Positions 40,271 to 49,517 of a DNA stretch of 64,000 nt are shown here, piece by piece. The number at the start of each line of letters is the position of its first letter. Position 1 is the first letter of the stretch. Source of the DNA: Pseudomonas saudiphocaensis (GTDB taxonomy: Bacteria; Pseudomonadota; Gammaproteobacteria; Pseudomonadales; Pseudomonadaceae); assembly GCF_000756775.1 (NCBI RefSeq), contig NZ_CCSF01000001.1, positions 1,736,001-1,800,000 on the forward strand, given 5' to 3'. The notes under the pieces are model-generated. The model made no database searches. It saw only the letters and a program-made list of their open reading frames with translations, and was not told the DNA's origin. The translations under genes were made by a program, and so were the position numbers.

Positions 40271-40423
40271 ACGGCCTTGACCGCCCTCCTCCAACGTCAA
40301 AAGCTTCACCGCCCCCCCAACCTTCATCCCAAACGCCCCCAGCTAGCCCAGTCAACCCTCTGCTCCTTGCAGGCACCCGCGCACTATTGGAAGCTAGCGG
40401 CCTTCAAACGAGCCGCCCTCCAT

Positions 40424-40729
40424 ATGAACATCGAAAAGATCACCCGACGCCTGCACGCCATCCGCGACCAGAACGACTGGCAGCAATTTCACAGCCCCAA
40501 AAACCTCGCCATGGCCGCCAGCGTAGAAATGGCCGAGCTGGTGGAGATTTTCCAGTGGCTCACCGAGGACCAGTCCCGCCAACTGCCCGCCGACAAACTG
40601 GAGCACGCCGGACAGGAAGTCGGTGACATCCTTATGTACCTGCTGCTGATGTGCAGTGAGCTGGGGATCGATATGGAGCAGGCATTGCTGGCCAAGCTGG
40701 CCGACAACGAACGGCGCTTCGCCCCATGA
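40424..40729 (+). CDS. MazG-like nucleotide pyrophosphohydrolase
   Basis: A 101-residue helical protein of the MazG/DCTPP-like family. The Mg-binding ExxE and ExxD motifs are visible in EMAELVEIFQW and EVGDILMYLLL. Such enzymes hydrolyse non-canonical NTPs or dCTP-like substrates to monophosphates. The start MNIEKITRRLHAIRD was chosen because the upstream frame runs into REP DNA. The stop overlaps the cmoM start by 4 nt (ATGA). The Shine-Dalgarno is poor. Confidence 0.88.
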   Translation: MNIEKITRRLHAIRDQNDWQQFHSPKNLAMAASVEMAELVEIFQWLTEDQSRQLPADKLEHAGQEVGDILMYLLLMCSELGIDMEQALLAKLADNERRFAP

Positions 40730-41475
40730 ACGATCGCCATTTCGACGAGCTGGCCACCCGTTTCGCGGAGAAGATCTATGGTGGCACCAAAGGCGCGATC
40801 CGCCTCGCCGTGCTCCAGGCGGACCTTTCCGAGGTGCTGCCGCAGCGGTCGTTGCGGGTGCTGGATATCGGTGCCGGGCTCGGCCATATGAGTCTCTGGC
40901 TGGCGCAGCAGGGCCATGATGTCACGCTGGCCGAACCCGCCGAGCCGATGCTCGACGGTGCCCGTGAGCGCTTCGCCAGTGCTGGCCTGGCGGCGACCTT
41001 TATTCAGGCGCCCTGGCAAGAAGTGGCAGAGCATGTCGAGGGTCGCTTTGATCTGATCATCTGCCACGCGGTACTGGAGTGGCTGGCCGAACCTGCGGCG
41101 ATCCTGCCGGCACTGCACCGCCTGGCTGCGGCTGATGGCTGGCTGTCACTGGCCTTCTACAACCGCGACGCGCTGATCTACCGCAACCTGCTCAAGGGCC
41201 ATTTCAAGAAGCTGCGCCGCGAGGATTTTGCCGGCGAGCGCCAGAGCCTGACTCCACAACGACCGCTCGATCCACGCGAGCTGGGAGCGCAACTTGCACC
41301 CTACTGGCGGGTCGAAAGCAGCAGTGGCGTGCGGGTTTTTCACGACTACATGCCTGGCGATTTTCAGACCCGCGCCGCACCGCAAGAACTGGTGGACATG
41401 GAGCTGGCGTATCGCCGACACCCGGCATTTGCCGGTCTGGGACGCTATCTGCACTGGCTATGTCGACCGCTCTGA
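40726..41475 (+). CDS. cmoM: tRNA 5-carboxymethoxyuridine methyltransferase CmoM
   Basis: A 249-residue class I SAM methyltransferase (motif I LDIGAGLGHMSLWLA, motif II LAEPAEPML). The long C-terminal extension (FKKLRREDFAGER, then GVRVFHDYMP) is typical of CmoM (YecP/SmtA), which methylates cmo5U34 in some tRNAs to mcmo5U. It overlaps the MazG-like gene by 4 nt, so the two are translationally coupled. Confidence 0.85.
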   Translation: MNDRHFDELATRFAEKIYGGTKGAIRLAVLQADLSEVLPQRSLRVLDIGAGLGHMSLWLAQQGHDVTLAEPAEPMLDGARERFASAGLAATFIQAPWQEVAEHVEGRFDLIICHAVLEWLAEPAAILPALHRLAAADGWLSLAFYNRDALIYRNLLKGHFKKLRREDFAGERQSLTPQRPLDPRELGAQLAPYWRVESSSGVRVFHDYMPGDFQTRAAPQELVDMELAYRRHPAFAGLGRYLHWLCRPL

Positions 41476-41489
41476 ACTGGGAGACATCA

Positions 41490-42098
41490 ATGCTCAAGCA
41501 CACTGCGATACCCCTGCTCTGCCTGAGCCTCGCGGCATGCCAGAGCAGCAACCCCTACACGAGCGAGTCCGCGCCGATTCCGCCGGCGCCGCCTGTCGAG
41601 CAGATCCAGTCGCCCATCTACCCAGCCACACCTCGGGACTTTGCCAGCTACCAGAGTTGGAGCTGGCGCACCCCGCCAGCCGGTGCCGCCTCCCTTGCCG
41701 GCGAAGAGTTGCAGGAAATGGTCGCCGGCGCACTCGATCAGCGCGGCCTGCGCCCGGCACCAAACGGCGCCAAGGGCGATATACAGGTCTCTGCCAGCGC
41801 CAGCCTGCAAACGCGGGTGCGGCAGGTCTATGATGATTACGGCCCCCGCGTCGGCGTCGGTCGCTATGGCGGCGGTTATGGCTACGGCAGCGGTTACGGT
41901 GTCGGCACCAGCGTGCCCATAGTGCGCAATTACGAGGAAGAGGTGATGGCGGTGCGCATCGAGCTCTTCGACAGTGCCTCCGGGCTGTCCGTCTGGAGCA
42001 ACCGCGCCGAATCCCGAAGCACCGGCAAGCAGGCCGAACGCAAGAACGCCGCCCGGGAGGCGATCAATCGCGCCCTGGCCGACTACCCGCCGCGCTGA
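41490..42098 (+). CDS. DUF4136 lipoprotein, copy 1
   Basis: A 202-residue lipoprotein with lipobox SLAAC after an N-terminal hydrophobic stretch. It has a Pro-rich linker and a DUF4136 domain (FASYQSWSW, LDQRGLRPAPNGAKGDIQVS) interrupted by a Gly/Tyr-rich segment at about residues 120-140. The function is unknown. The ATG at 41490 has GGGAG upstream; the in-frame start at 41460 inside cmoM is unlikely. A related gene follows at 45 nt. Confidence 0.85.
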   Translation: MLKHTAIPLLCLSLAACQSSNPYTSESAPIPPAPPVEQIQSPIYPATPRDFASYQSWSWRTPPAGAASLAGEELQEMVAGALDQRGLRPAPNGAKGDIQVSASASLQTRVRQVYDDYGPRVGVGRYGGGYGYGSGYGVGTSVPIVRNYEEEVMAVRIELFDSASGLSVWSNRAESRSTGKQAERKNAAREAINRALADYPPR

Positions 42099-42142
42099 GG
42101 TCGCCGACCTGGCGAATAGGGTTGCCACCGAGGAGATATCGA

Positions 42143-42703
42143 ATGCTCCGAACACTGATGCTGCTCCCTCTGCTATTGCTGTTGAGCGCCTGCCAGAGCG
42201 CCCAGGTGCAGCGTGATTTTGACCCGCAGCGAGACTACGCTGGCTATCGCAGCTGGGATTGGCAGGAGCCGGGCTTGCAGTACCGCCCGGATGATCCACG
42301 AATCCAGAGCGATCTCACCGAGCAACGCATCCGCAGCGCTGTCAGCGAGCAACTCGATCAGCGCGGTTTGCGCAAGGCACAGGCGGGCAACGCCGCGGAC
42401 CTGCACGTGCAAGTCTGGCTTATCGTCGAACAACGCACCCAGCAATACACCACCACCTCCATGGGTGCCTGGGGCAGTCCGTGGCACGGCTATTGGGGCG
42501 GGCCGATGTATACCGATACCCGCACCCTGCACTACCAGGTCGGCACCCTGCAGATCGATTTCTACGACGCCAAAGACGGCAAGCTGGTATGGCGTGGCAG
42601 TACCGAGCAGACCTTGCGCAGCAATCCGGGCGGTCCTCAGGAACGCGCCAATATGTTCCGCGAAGCCGTTACCCGGGTGCTATCGCAGTATCCGCCGCAT
42701 TAA
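42143..42703 (+). CDS. DUF4136 lipoprotein, copy 2
   Basis: A 186-residue lipoprotein with lipobox LLSAC and a DUF4136 domain (YAGYRSWDWQEP, LDQRGLRKAQAGNAADLHVQ). It shares the domain layout of the previous gene, including a Gly/Trp/Tyr-rich middle, so the pair looks like an old tandem duplication. The ATG at 42143 has GAGGAG at 8 nt. The function is unknown. Confidence 0.85.
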   Translation: MLRTLMLLPLLLLLSACQSAQVQRDFDPQRDYAGYRSWDWQEPGLQYRPDDPRIQSDLTEQRIRSAVSEQLDQRGLRKAQAGNAADLHVQVWLIVEQRTQQYTTTSMGAWGSPWHGYWGGPMYTDTRTLHYQVGTLQIDFYDAKDGKLVWRGSTEQTLRSNPGGPQERANMFREAVTRVLSQYPPH

Positions 42704-42730
42704 GGCCAATGATGCGCGGGGCTTTCGCTT

Positions 42731-42753
42731 GTTGGGAGTGCGCCCCTGGCGCG
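42731..42753 (+). repeat. degenerate REP remnant
   Basis: GTTGGGAGTGCGCC then CCTGGCGCGA keeps the REP layout but not the head. The rest of the 188-nt gap to the next gene holds short GC-rich hairpins only. Confidence 0.35.
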
Positions 42754-42891
42754 AGCTTTTAAGCCTGCTGGCAGGCTGTCGCCTGCATTGGCTGCGGGGT
42801 TGCGGCTCCCATGTGCGGCGATAAGGCTTTGCTTTGTGGGCGGTTTAAGCTGCGAATTTTGCGGCTGAAGCTGTTCCTATAAAAAACGGCT

Positions 42892-43830
42892 TCACTTGCG
42901 CTCGAAGGCGTAGAACAGATTGGGCTCGCTGACTAGGTACAGATCGCCCCGCGCATCGAAGGTCATGCCCTCGGCCTGGGGCACGCTGCGCTCGAGTCCG
43001 GCAAAGCCGCGCCAGAGCGAACGAAAGCTGACCAGATTGCCGTTGCCATCCAGCTCCATCAGCATCTTTGCTTCCTCGCTTAGCAATACCAGATGCCCGG
43101 TCCGCTCGTCGAAATGCACCGAAGCCAGGTCGCTGGCCATGCCCTTGTCCTCGATCCAGGCTTCACGATCAATGACCTTCAGGTTCATCTGACCATTCAA
43201 GCTGGCCTTCAGGCCCTGAATTTCGTAGAGCTTGCGCGGTGAGTGCTCCTTGACCACAAACAACCGATCCCCGCGCCGGTCGTAACCGACACCCTCGAAA
43301 CCATTGTTGTCGCCGTCCCCGATTGCCAGGGTGATCGAGGCGTAGTCCTTGCGCTGGAGCGCGCCGGCAGCCTCCGGCACCGGCACTATCACCAGCGACT
43401 GGCTGCGCTCCTCGGCCAGAACCAGTAGGCCTTCGCCGAGATAGGTGATGCCCTCGACGTCCGAGAAGCCGCGTAACGGATAACGCGCGAGGAAGGTGCC
43501 GTCCCTGTCCAGCGCGACAAGTTCTTCGGGGTTGTTCACCACCGCCCAGAGATGGTTGCGGCGCTCATCGAACGTCAGCCCGGAGAGGTTGTTGGCGACG
43601 GTTTCCACCGGCAGGGCATCTACCCGCACTTCGTACTCCGGCAGCCACAGGCTGCGCGCTTCCCAGCTGTTTTCATGCCAGGCGGACTTGATGCTGTAGA
43701 AAGCACGTTCATCCAAGTGCATCGCGAATGCGGTATAGAGCAGACCCGCGCACAACAGGCCCAGAGCCCACAGTTTTTTCGGCGAGGCCCCGAAAAGTCC
43801 CGAAGAACGCACCCCAGTTTGGATTGCCAT
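42892..43830 (-). CDS. SdiA-regulated (YjiK-like) beta-propeller protein
   Basis: A 312-residue protein with one N-terminal membrane helix (about residues 18-36) and a periplasmic SdiA-regulated domain that folds as a beta-propeller. Repeated blades are visible (NLSGLTFDERRNHLWAVVNN, GFSDVEGITYLGEGLLVLAEE, NGFEGVGYDRRGDRLFVVKE). The molecular function is not established. It is a single gene; the 5' leader carries a perfect GTCAGGC/GCCTGAC hairpin at 43848-43866. Confidence 0.87.
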   Translation of the reverse strand: MAIQTGVRSSGLFGASPKKLWALGLLCAGLLYTAFAMHLDERAFYSIKSAWHENSWEARSLWLPEYEVRVDALPVETVANNLSGLTFDERRNHLWAVVNNPEELVALDRDGTFLARYPLRGFSDVEGITYLGEGLLVLAEERSQSLVIVPVPEAAGALQRKDYASITLAIGDGDNNGFEGVGYDRRGDRLFVVKEHSPRKLYEIQGLKASLNGQMNLKVIDREAWIEDKGMASDLASVHFDERTGHLVLLSEEAKMLMELDGNGNLVSFRSLWRGFAGLERSVPQAEGMTFDARGDLYLVSEPNLFYAFERK

Positions 43831-44018
43831 GAATTATCTCGTGAGGAGTCAGGCGGCCAGCCTGACCTAAGGGGATTACAGCCGGATGACAAAGATACAC
43901 CAGGCAAAAAGCCCTGAATTGACCGGCCGGCAAGGTTCAAGTTCAAACCGTACCGGGAACTGCCGGAGCGATTGATAGCCCAATGCCGTGGCAGCCGTAT
44001 GAGCGACAGGAGAGCAGC

Positions 44019-44312
44019 ATGCGCGTGGAAGGCTTTTTCGAATGGCTGGGCGAGGCGCTCGGCACCGTGATTCGTTTTATCGTCGATGCTCTGAGCGGCG
44101 TTTTCGGCTTTCTGGCCGGGGCCGGGAGCAATTTTCTCGAAGGCCTCGCGCGCACCCTGGGCATCGACCCTTCACTGGTCAGCCTGGGCGCCCTGCTCGT
44201 CGGCCTGATGCTGCTGGCGGCGGCAGTGCGCGCGCTGTTGCGGGGCTCCATCATTGCCGCACTGATCTGGCTGTTTCTGGGGCTGTGGCTGTTGAGCTGG
44301 CTGATCCACTAA
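44019..44312 (+). CDS. small hypothetical membrane protein
   Basis: A 97-residue protein with an amphipathic N-terminal half (FFEWLGEALGTVIRFIVDALSGVFGF) and two close C-terminal helices. I recognise no family. The ATG at 44019 follows AGGAGAG, which is better than the in-frame start at 43983. It stands alone between a divergent gene and a REP. Confidence 0.7.
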   Translation: MRVEGFFEWLGEALGTVIRFIVDALSGVFGFLAGAGSNFLEGLARTLGIDPSLVSLGALLVGLMLLAAAVRALLRGSIIAALIWLFLGLWLLSWLIH

Positions 44313-44338
44313 GCAACAGGCGACAGCAGGCGGTTTCT

Positions 44339-44360
44339 GTAGGAGCGGCCTTGGCCGCGA
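44339..44360 (+). repeat. REP element
   Basis: GTAGGAGCGGCC then TTGGCCGCGA, a full-length single REP 27 nt after the small membrane protein gene. Confidence 0.8.
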
Positions 44361-44576
44361 GCATTTGCTTTTCTGACCGTGCCCAAGGCTCCGCTAACAT
44401 CTTGTGGACGAGTCTTCTTCTACAAAAAGCGGCGTATTAGCCCCAGGAAGCCGCAAGCTTTTCTTTTCGGCCTGGCTAAGAACTATCACCTTTAGCTCGC
44501 GAACGACTCCGCCGGCAGGCCCGCGCTTGGCTTGGGCCCATACGGTATAGTGGCCGGCTGTTCTGGAGGCCCCACA

Positions 44577-45956
44577 ATGTTCCGGTTGTTCGCTGCCTGG
44601 CGGCACGCGCCCACTCATCGACGTGTCTGGGCGCTGGCTGCGCCGATGATCCTGTCCAATCTGTCCGTGCCCTTGGTCGCGCTGGTCGACAGTGCAGTGA
44701 TCGGTCACCTGCCCCACGCCCATCAGCTGGCCTCGGTGGCAGTCGGCGGCACGCTCTATACACTGCTGGTCTGGGTAATGGGCTTCCTGCGCATGGGCAC
44801 CACCGGCTTTGCGGCCCAGGCGAGCGGACGCAACGACGGCGGCACCTTGCGCCAGGTGCTGTTGCAGGGCCTGCTGCTGGCATTCGGCTTTGCCCTGCTG
44901 CTGAGCGTTGTGGCGCAGCCGCTGAAGGGTTTCGCTCTGCAACTGATGCAGCCCTCCGCTGAACTCGATGACCTGGCCCAGCTGTATTTAAACACTCGGC
45001 TGTTCGGTCTCCCCGCAGCGCTGGGCAGCATGGCGCTGATCGGCTGGTTTCTGGGTGCCCAGAATGGACGCGCGCCCCTGGCGATTCTGCTCACGACCAA
45101 CCTGTTCAATGTCGTCCTCGATCTCTGGTTCGTTCTGGGCCTGGAATGGGGCGTGGCGGGCGCCGCTCGCGCCTCGGTGATTGCCGAGTGGAGCGGCCTG
45201 GCGGTGGGCCTGGCGCTGACGCGCGGCGCCTTGCGGCAGAACCCGGGGCGGCTCGACCGTCAGGCGCTGGGCCGCTGGGTCAACTGGAAGCCACTTATGG
45301 CCGCCAACCGGGACATATTCATACGGTCGCTGGCACTGCAGCTGGTGTTCTTTCTGGTCACCGTACAGGGCACCCGCCTGGGTGATACCACGGTCGCGGC
45401 CAACGCTCTGTTACTCAACGGCCTGCTGCTCACCGCACATGCACTGGACGGCCTGGCACATGCCATTGAGGCGCTCAGCGGACACGCCATCGGCGCACGC
45501 AATCGTCTGGAGCTAAGGCGCGTGCTGACCGTTGCCGGCGGCTGGTCGCTGCTAGCGAGCCTGGCCTTCGGCCTGTTCTTCCTGTTCGGCGGCACTCTGT
45601 TCATTCAGATGCAGACCAACATTCCGGACGTGCGCGAGATGGCCATCGCCTATCTCCCCTATCTCGCTGCACTGCCCCTTGTCGCGGTATGGAGCTACCT
45701 GCTCGACGGACTCTTCATTGGCGCCACACGCGCTCGCGAAATGCGCAATGCCATGTTGCTGGCGGTAGCGATTGCACTCCCACTGGGCTGGTTATTACAG
45801 GATTTGGGAAATCACGGATTGTGGCTGGCCTTTCTCAGCTTCATGCTATTGCGCGGGCTCTGCCTGGGCGCGATTGCCCGGCGCCTGCAACGCCAACGGC
45901 AATGGTTCGAGCCGCCACATGCCTCGGCCGTCGTACATACACCGAAAGGACCCTGA
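44577..45956 (+). CDS. dinF: MATE family exporter, DinF-like
   Basis: A 459-residue MATE transporter with twelve helices, closest in pattern to DinF (WALAAPMILSNLSVPLVALVDSAVIGHL at the start). These antiporters expel organic cations or oxidised compounds in exchange for H+ or Na+. The E. coli gene is SOS-controlled, but no LexA box is obvious here. The ATG at 44577 has GGAGG upstream. It ends 1 nt before the DUF2214 gene. Confidence 0.9.
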   Translation: MFRLFAAWRHAPTHRRVWALAAPMILSNLSVPLVALVDSAVIGHLPHAHQLASVAVGGTLYTLLVWVMGFLRMGTTGFAAQASGRNDGGTLRQVLLQGLLLAFGFALLLSVVAQPLKGFALQLMQPSAELDDLAQLYLNTRLFGLPAALGSMALIGWFLGAQNGRAPLAILLTTNLFNVVLDLWFVLGLEWGVAGAARASVIAEWSGLAVGLALTRGALRQNPGRLDRQALGRWVNWKPLMAANRDIFIRSLALQLVFFLVTVQGTRLGDTTVAANALLLNGLLLTAHALDGLAHAIEALSGHAIGARNRLELRRVLTVAGGWSLLASLAFGLFFLFGGTLFIQMQTNIPDVREMAIAYLPYLAALPLVAVWSYLLDGLFIGATRAREMRNAMLLAVAIALPLGWLLQDLGNHGLWLAFLSFMLLRGLCLGAIARRLQRQRQWFEPPHASAVVHTPKGP

Positions 45957-45957
45957 C

Positions 45958-46413
45958 ATGGTCTATGCCGTCATCGCCTACCTGCACTTTGTGGCGATCC
46001 TGCTGCTCTTCGCACTGCTGGTTATCGAGCACCAGCTGATGCTCCAGCCGCTGGATTTTGCGCGGGCGCGCGGCCTGTACCGCACGGATATCGCCTTCGG
46101 CATCGTCGCCGGCCTGGTGCTGTTTACTGGCACCGCGCGCGCCATGCACTTCGGCAAGGGGCTGGACTACTACCTCAACAACAGCTTTTTCCACACCAAG
46201 GTCGCCCTGTTCATCGTCGTCGCCCTGCTGTCGCTGTACCCCACCCTGACGTTCTTCAAATGGCGCTCTGCACTCAAGGCCGGTCAGGTCCCTATCCTCC
46301 CCCCTAACCAGGCACGGCGAGTGACGCTGATCATTCGCGTCGAACTGTTCCTGCTACTGCTGCTCCCCATGTTCGCGGCCCTGATGGCCAGGGGCTATGG
46401 CGTGATGCTGTAG
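45958..46413 (+). CDS. DUF2214 membrane protein
   Basis: A 151-residue protein with four transmembrane helices of the DUF2214 family, function unknown. Conserved charged/His residues lie in LLVIEHQLMLQPLD and RAMHFGKGLDYYLNNSFFHTK. The ATG is 1 nt after the dinF stop, with AAAGGA inside the dinF end as Shine-Dalgarno, so it is co-translated with the exporter. Confidence 0.87.
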   Translation: MVYAVIAYLHFVAILLLFALLVIEHQLMLQPLDFARARGLYRTDIAFGIVAGLVLFTGTARAMHFGKGLDYYLNNSFFHTKVALFIVVALLSLYPTLTFFKWRSALKAGQVPILPPNQARRVTLIIRVELFLLLLLPMFAALMARGYGVML

Positions 46414-46475
46414 CAATTCGAGCGAACCCTCGGCCATCAGGAGCCTCCAAGCAGCATGCAATCAAGGAGGTACCC

Positions 46476-46910
46476 ATGACCAAGCATCTGTTCTTCGCCC
46501 TCAGCGCGTGCACATCGATTGCGCTGGCCCAGACCCCGAAACCGGAGGTCATTACCCATCTCAACGACCTGGATATCGAAGTCGAAGCCATGGGCGTGCC
46601 CACCGCCACGACCGAAGCCGGCGGCGAACTGGTGGGCATTCGAGCGATCCGGGTGATGAACAAGACCGGCGAAATGGTGACCTGCGAGTTTCACGTGCCG
46701 GCAGATGCACGGGCGAGCACCTCAGCACCGCCGGTTTTCAATGTGAACCCGAACAGCCAAAGGGTAGAGCGCGTACCCGGTGACTATTCTCCGGACGAGC
46801 CATTCGCCGAACTAACCTGCCGCGCCACCAACCAGCCCCTGAGCGGTTCGACCGAGGAGTCGCCAGAAAACACTGGCAACCCGGAGACAGAGCCGGCACG
46901 TGCTCGATAG
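46476..46910 (+). CDS. small exported protein of unknown function
   Basis: A 144-residue protein with a signal peptide ending SIALAQTP. The mature part has a conserved-looking beta pattern (LNDLDIEVEAMGVP, AIRVMNKTGEMVTCEFHVP) with two Cys that could form a disulfide, and a disordered acidic tail. It resembles small secreted proteins often misnamed 3-phosphoglycerate kinase in Pseudomonas, but I cannot confirm that. A strong AAGGAGGT Shine-Dalgarno precedes it. Confidence 0.75.
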   Translation: MTKHLFFALSACTSIALAQTPKPEVITHLNDLDIEVEAMGVPTATTEAGGELVGIRAIRVMNKTGEMVTCEFHVPADARASTSAPPVFNVNPNSQRVERVPGDYSPDEPFAELTCRATNQPLSGSTEESPENTGNPETEPARAR

Positions 46911-46943
46911 GCAAATCACCATCAGATCGTCTGGAACGATCTG

Positions 46944-47273
46944 CTACGCCGCCATACGCTCGCATTCTTCGGCACAGCGCAGGCAGGCTTGTGCGCACGC
47001 CTTGCAATGATCGGCCTGATGTTTTCCGCACTCCTCGGCGCACGCCCGGCACGCCTGAGCACACAGCCGGCAGACGGCCTTCGCATGTTCGCTATCACGG
47101 GTCATCAGTAATGCGGCCAGAGCGCACAGGTCGGCGCAGTCCCGGTCCAGCTCGATACAGCGCGCCATCATTTTTACGTCCGTCTCGCGCAGACATGAGG
47201 CGGCACAGGTTTCGCAAACCAGTGCACAGGCGGAACAGGCTTCGATACAGGTCTGATAACGTTGGTTGAGCAT
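46944..47273 (-). CDS. cytosolic four-helix-bundle copper storage protein (Csp3-like)
   Basis: A 109-residue protein of the DUF326/Csp family with about 19 Cys, mostly in CxxxC and CxxC spacing along four helices (CIEACSACALVCETCAASC; CRLCAQACRACAEEC). Csp proteins fill the core of the bundle with many Cu(I) ions. No signal peptide is present, so this is the cytosolic type. GGGAGAGAG precedes the ATG. It lies about 3 kb from the copper export cassette but not in an operon with it. Confidence 0.92.
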   Translation of the reverse strand: MLNQRYQTCIEACSACALVCETCAASCLRETDVKMMARCIELDRDCADLCALAALLMTRDSEHAKAVCRLCAQACRACAEECGKHQADHCKACAQACLRCAEECERMAA

Positions 47274-47438
47274 TTGACTCTCTCCCGTGATGTCGGTTGC
47301 TGAGGCCCAGTGCGGACACTGTTAGTTTGATCAATCGCAGGTACGGGAGAGTTCAAGCTGACCGACCAACGCCCCAAAGGGGCTGATCGGCGTTACGGCC
47401 GCTACAATGGTGTACCGAACCGGCTTTACGACGTACTC

Positions 47439-48029
47439 ATGACCTTTACCCTCGCCGCGCCCTGCGAATATCAGGAAACCATCTGCAAGAGCCGCTTCCT
47501 CACCAAAGCTGCGCCAGTCGCAAGTCCCGAGGAAGCCCAGGCATTTATTCAGGCCGTCAGCGACAACACCGCAACGCACAACTGCTGGGCCTGGAAGATT
47601 GGTAATCGCTACCGTTTTAGCGACGACGGCGAACCCGGCGGCACTGCCGGCCGGCCGATGCTTGTCGCAATCGAAGGGCAGGATTGCGATAGGGTCGTGG
47701 TGGTGGTGACACGCTGGTTCGGCGGCATCCAACTTGGCACTGGTGGTCTGGCCCGAGCCTATGGCGGCTCGGCAGCGAAGTGCCTGCAGGCCGGCGAGCG
47801 GATCGAGCTGGTTCCCCGAGCACTCTACAGTTGTCATTGCCGGTTCTCGGAGCTGGCTCTGCTGAAGGCGCGCCTGGAGGAATACGAGGCGGTTATCGAA
47901 AGTGAAACCTTCGATGCAGAAGGCGCCGAACTGCAGCTCGCCCTGCCCGAGTCGCAGCAGCCTGGGCTGCAACAGCTGCTGGCTGATATCAGTCGAGGCC
48001 GCAGCCGCCTGTCGGCTGTCGATGAGTGA
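47439..48029 (+). CDS. yigZ: YigZ/IMPACT family protein
   Basis: A 196-residue protein of the UPF0029/IMPACT family. The N-terminal domain has the signature RFSDDGEPGGTAGRPML and RWFGGIQLGTGGLARAYG; the C-terminal DUF1949 domain is shorter but present. Eukaryotic IMPACT inhibits Gcn2; the bacterial role is unclear. The Shine-Dalgarno is weak. A 444-nt gap with two DnaA boxes follows. Confidence 0.9.
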   Translation: MTFTLAAPCEYQETICKSRFLTKAAPVASPEEAQAFIQAVSDNTATHNCWAWKIGNRYRFSDDGEPGGTAGRPMLVAIEGQDCDRVVVVVTRWFGGIQLGTGGLARAYGGSAAKCLQAGERIELVPRALYSCHCRFSELALLKARLEEYEAVIESETFDAEGAELQLALPESQQPGLQQLLADISRGRSRLSAVDE

Positions 48030-48067
48030 TGCGCCTCTGCTTTGCCCACATTTCTTGTGGAGTGCGC

Positions 48068-48076
48068 TGTGGATAA
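48068..48076 (-). promoter_or_regulatory. DnaA box
   Basis: TTATCCACA on the minus strand, a perfect match to the consensus. Confidence 0.6.
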
Positions 48077-48280
48077 CCTTTTGATGACTGGCTGCAAGAG
48101 CGCAACGGCGCGGGTTTCAGAATTTTGACCATTTACTGAGCAAAGCTCGTTTAGTGTGCCAGACAAACCGATCAACCCCTTGATAAATCAAGCTTTTAGG
48201 GCTTTCTTCGCTAAAAGGCATGTTGCCATCAGTTTCAGGCTGTCAAGGCCGAAGTTATGCCCGTTTCAGGTGGAGAACTC

Positions 48281-48289
48281 TGTGGATAA
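48281..48289 (-). promoter_or_regulatory. DnaA box
   Basis: A second perfect TTATCCACA, same orientation, 213 bp from the first and about 185 nt before the adenine deaminase gene. Confidence 0.6.
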
Positions 48290-48464
48290 CAGTGGGAATA
48301 ACCTGCCAGACAGCGATGGTTGCTGCGCTTGCCGAGCATGGTCATTTTTTAACCAGACCCGCCATATCTTCATCGCGTAGTCATATTGCTGCAATCTGCG
48401 CATGCCTGATGAGCCGTTTGACCTTTCCCTGCAGCAGGCCTCTAAAATGAGCGAAACATTATGA

Positions 48465-49421
<957 letters not shown>

Positions 49422-49450
49422 AGGGACGTTTACAGATCGGGGGGATGCTG

Positions 49451-49472
49451 TTACATACGGGACCGATTGTAA
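49451..49472. promoter_or_regulatory. TtgR-like operator
   Basis: The dyad TTACA-N12-TGTAA, with a further TTGTAAC at 49479-49485, lies 45 nt before the TetR-family gene. The arms and spacing match the TtgR operator as I remember it from P. putida. It likely mediates autoregulation. Confidence 0.6.
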
Positions 49473-49517
49473 GTCTGTTTGTAACCCCGTAACCTCGACG
49501 CCGACACCGAGCCCGAA

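Noticed and set aside
44500-44576. LexA box before dinF
   Set aside because: I looked for a CTG-N10-CAG type site because E. coli dinF is SOS-regulated; nothing convincing is present.
48179-48220. attC or dif-like site from the adjacent inverted repeats
   Set aside because: The repeats lack the conserved core triplets of attC and do not resemble the dif consensus.
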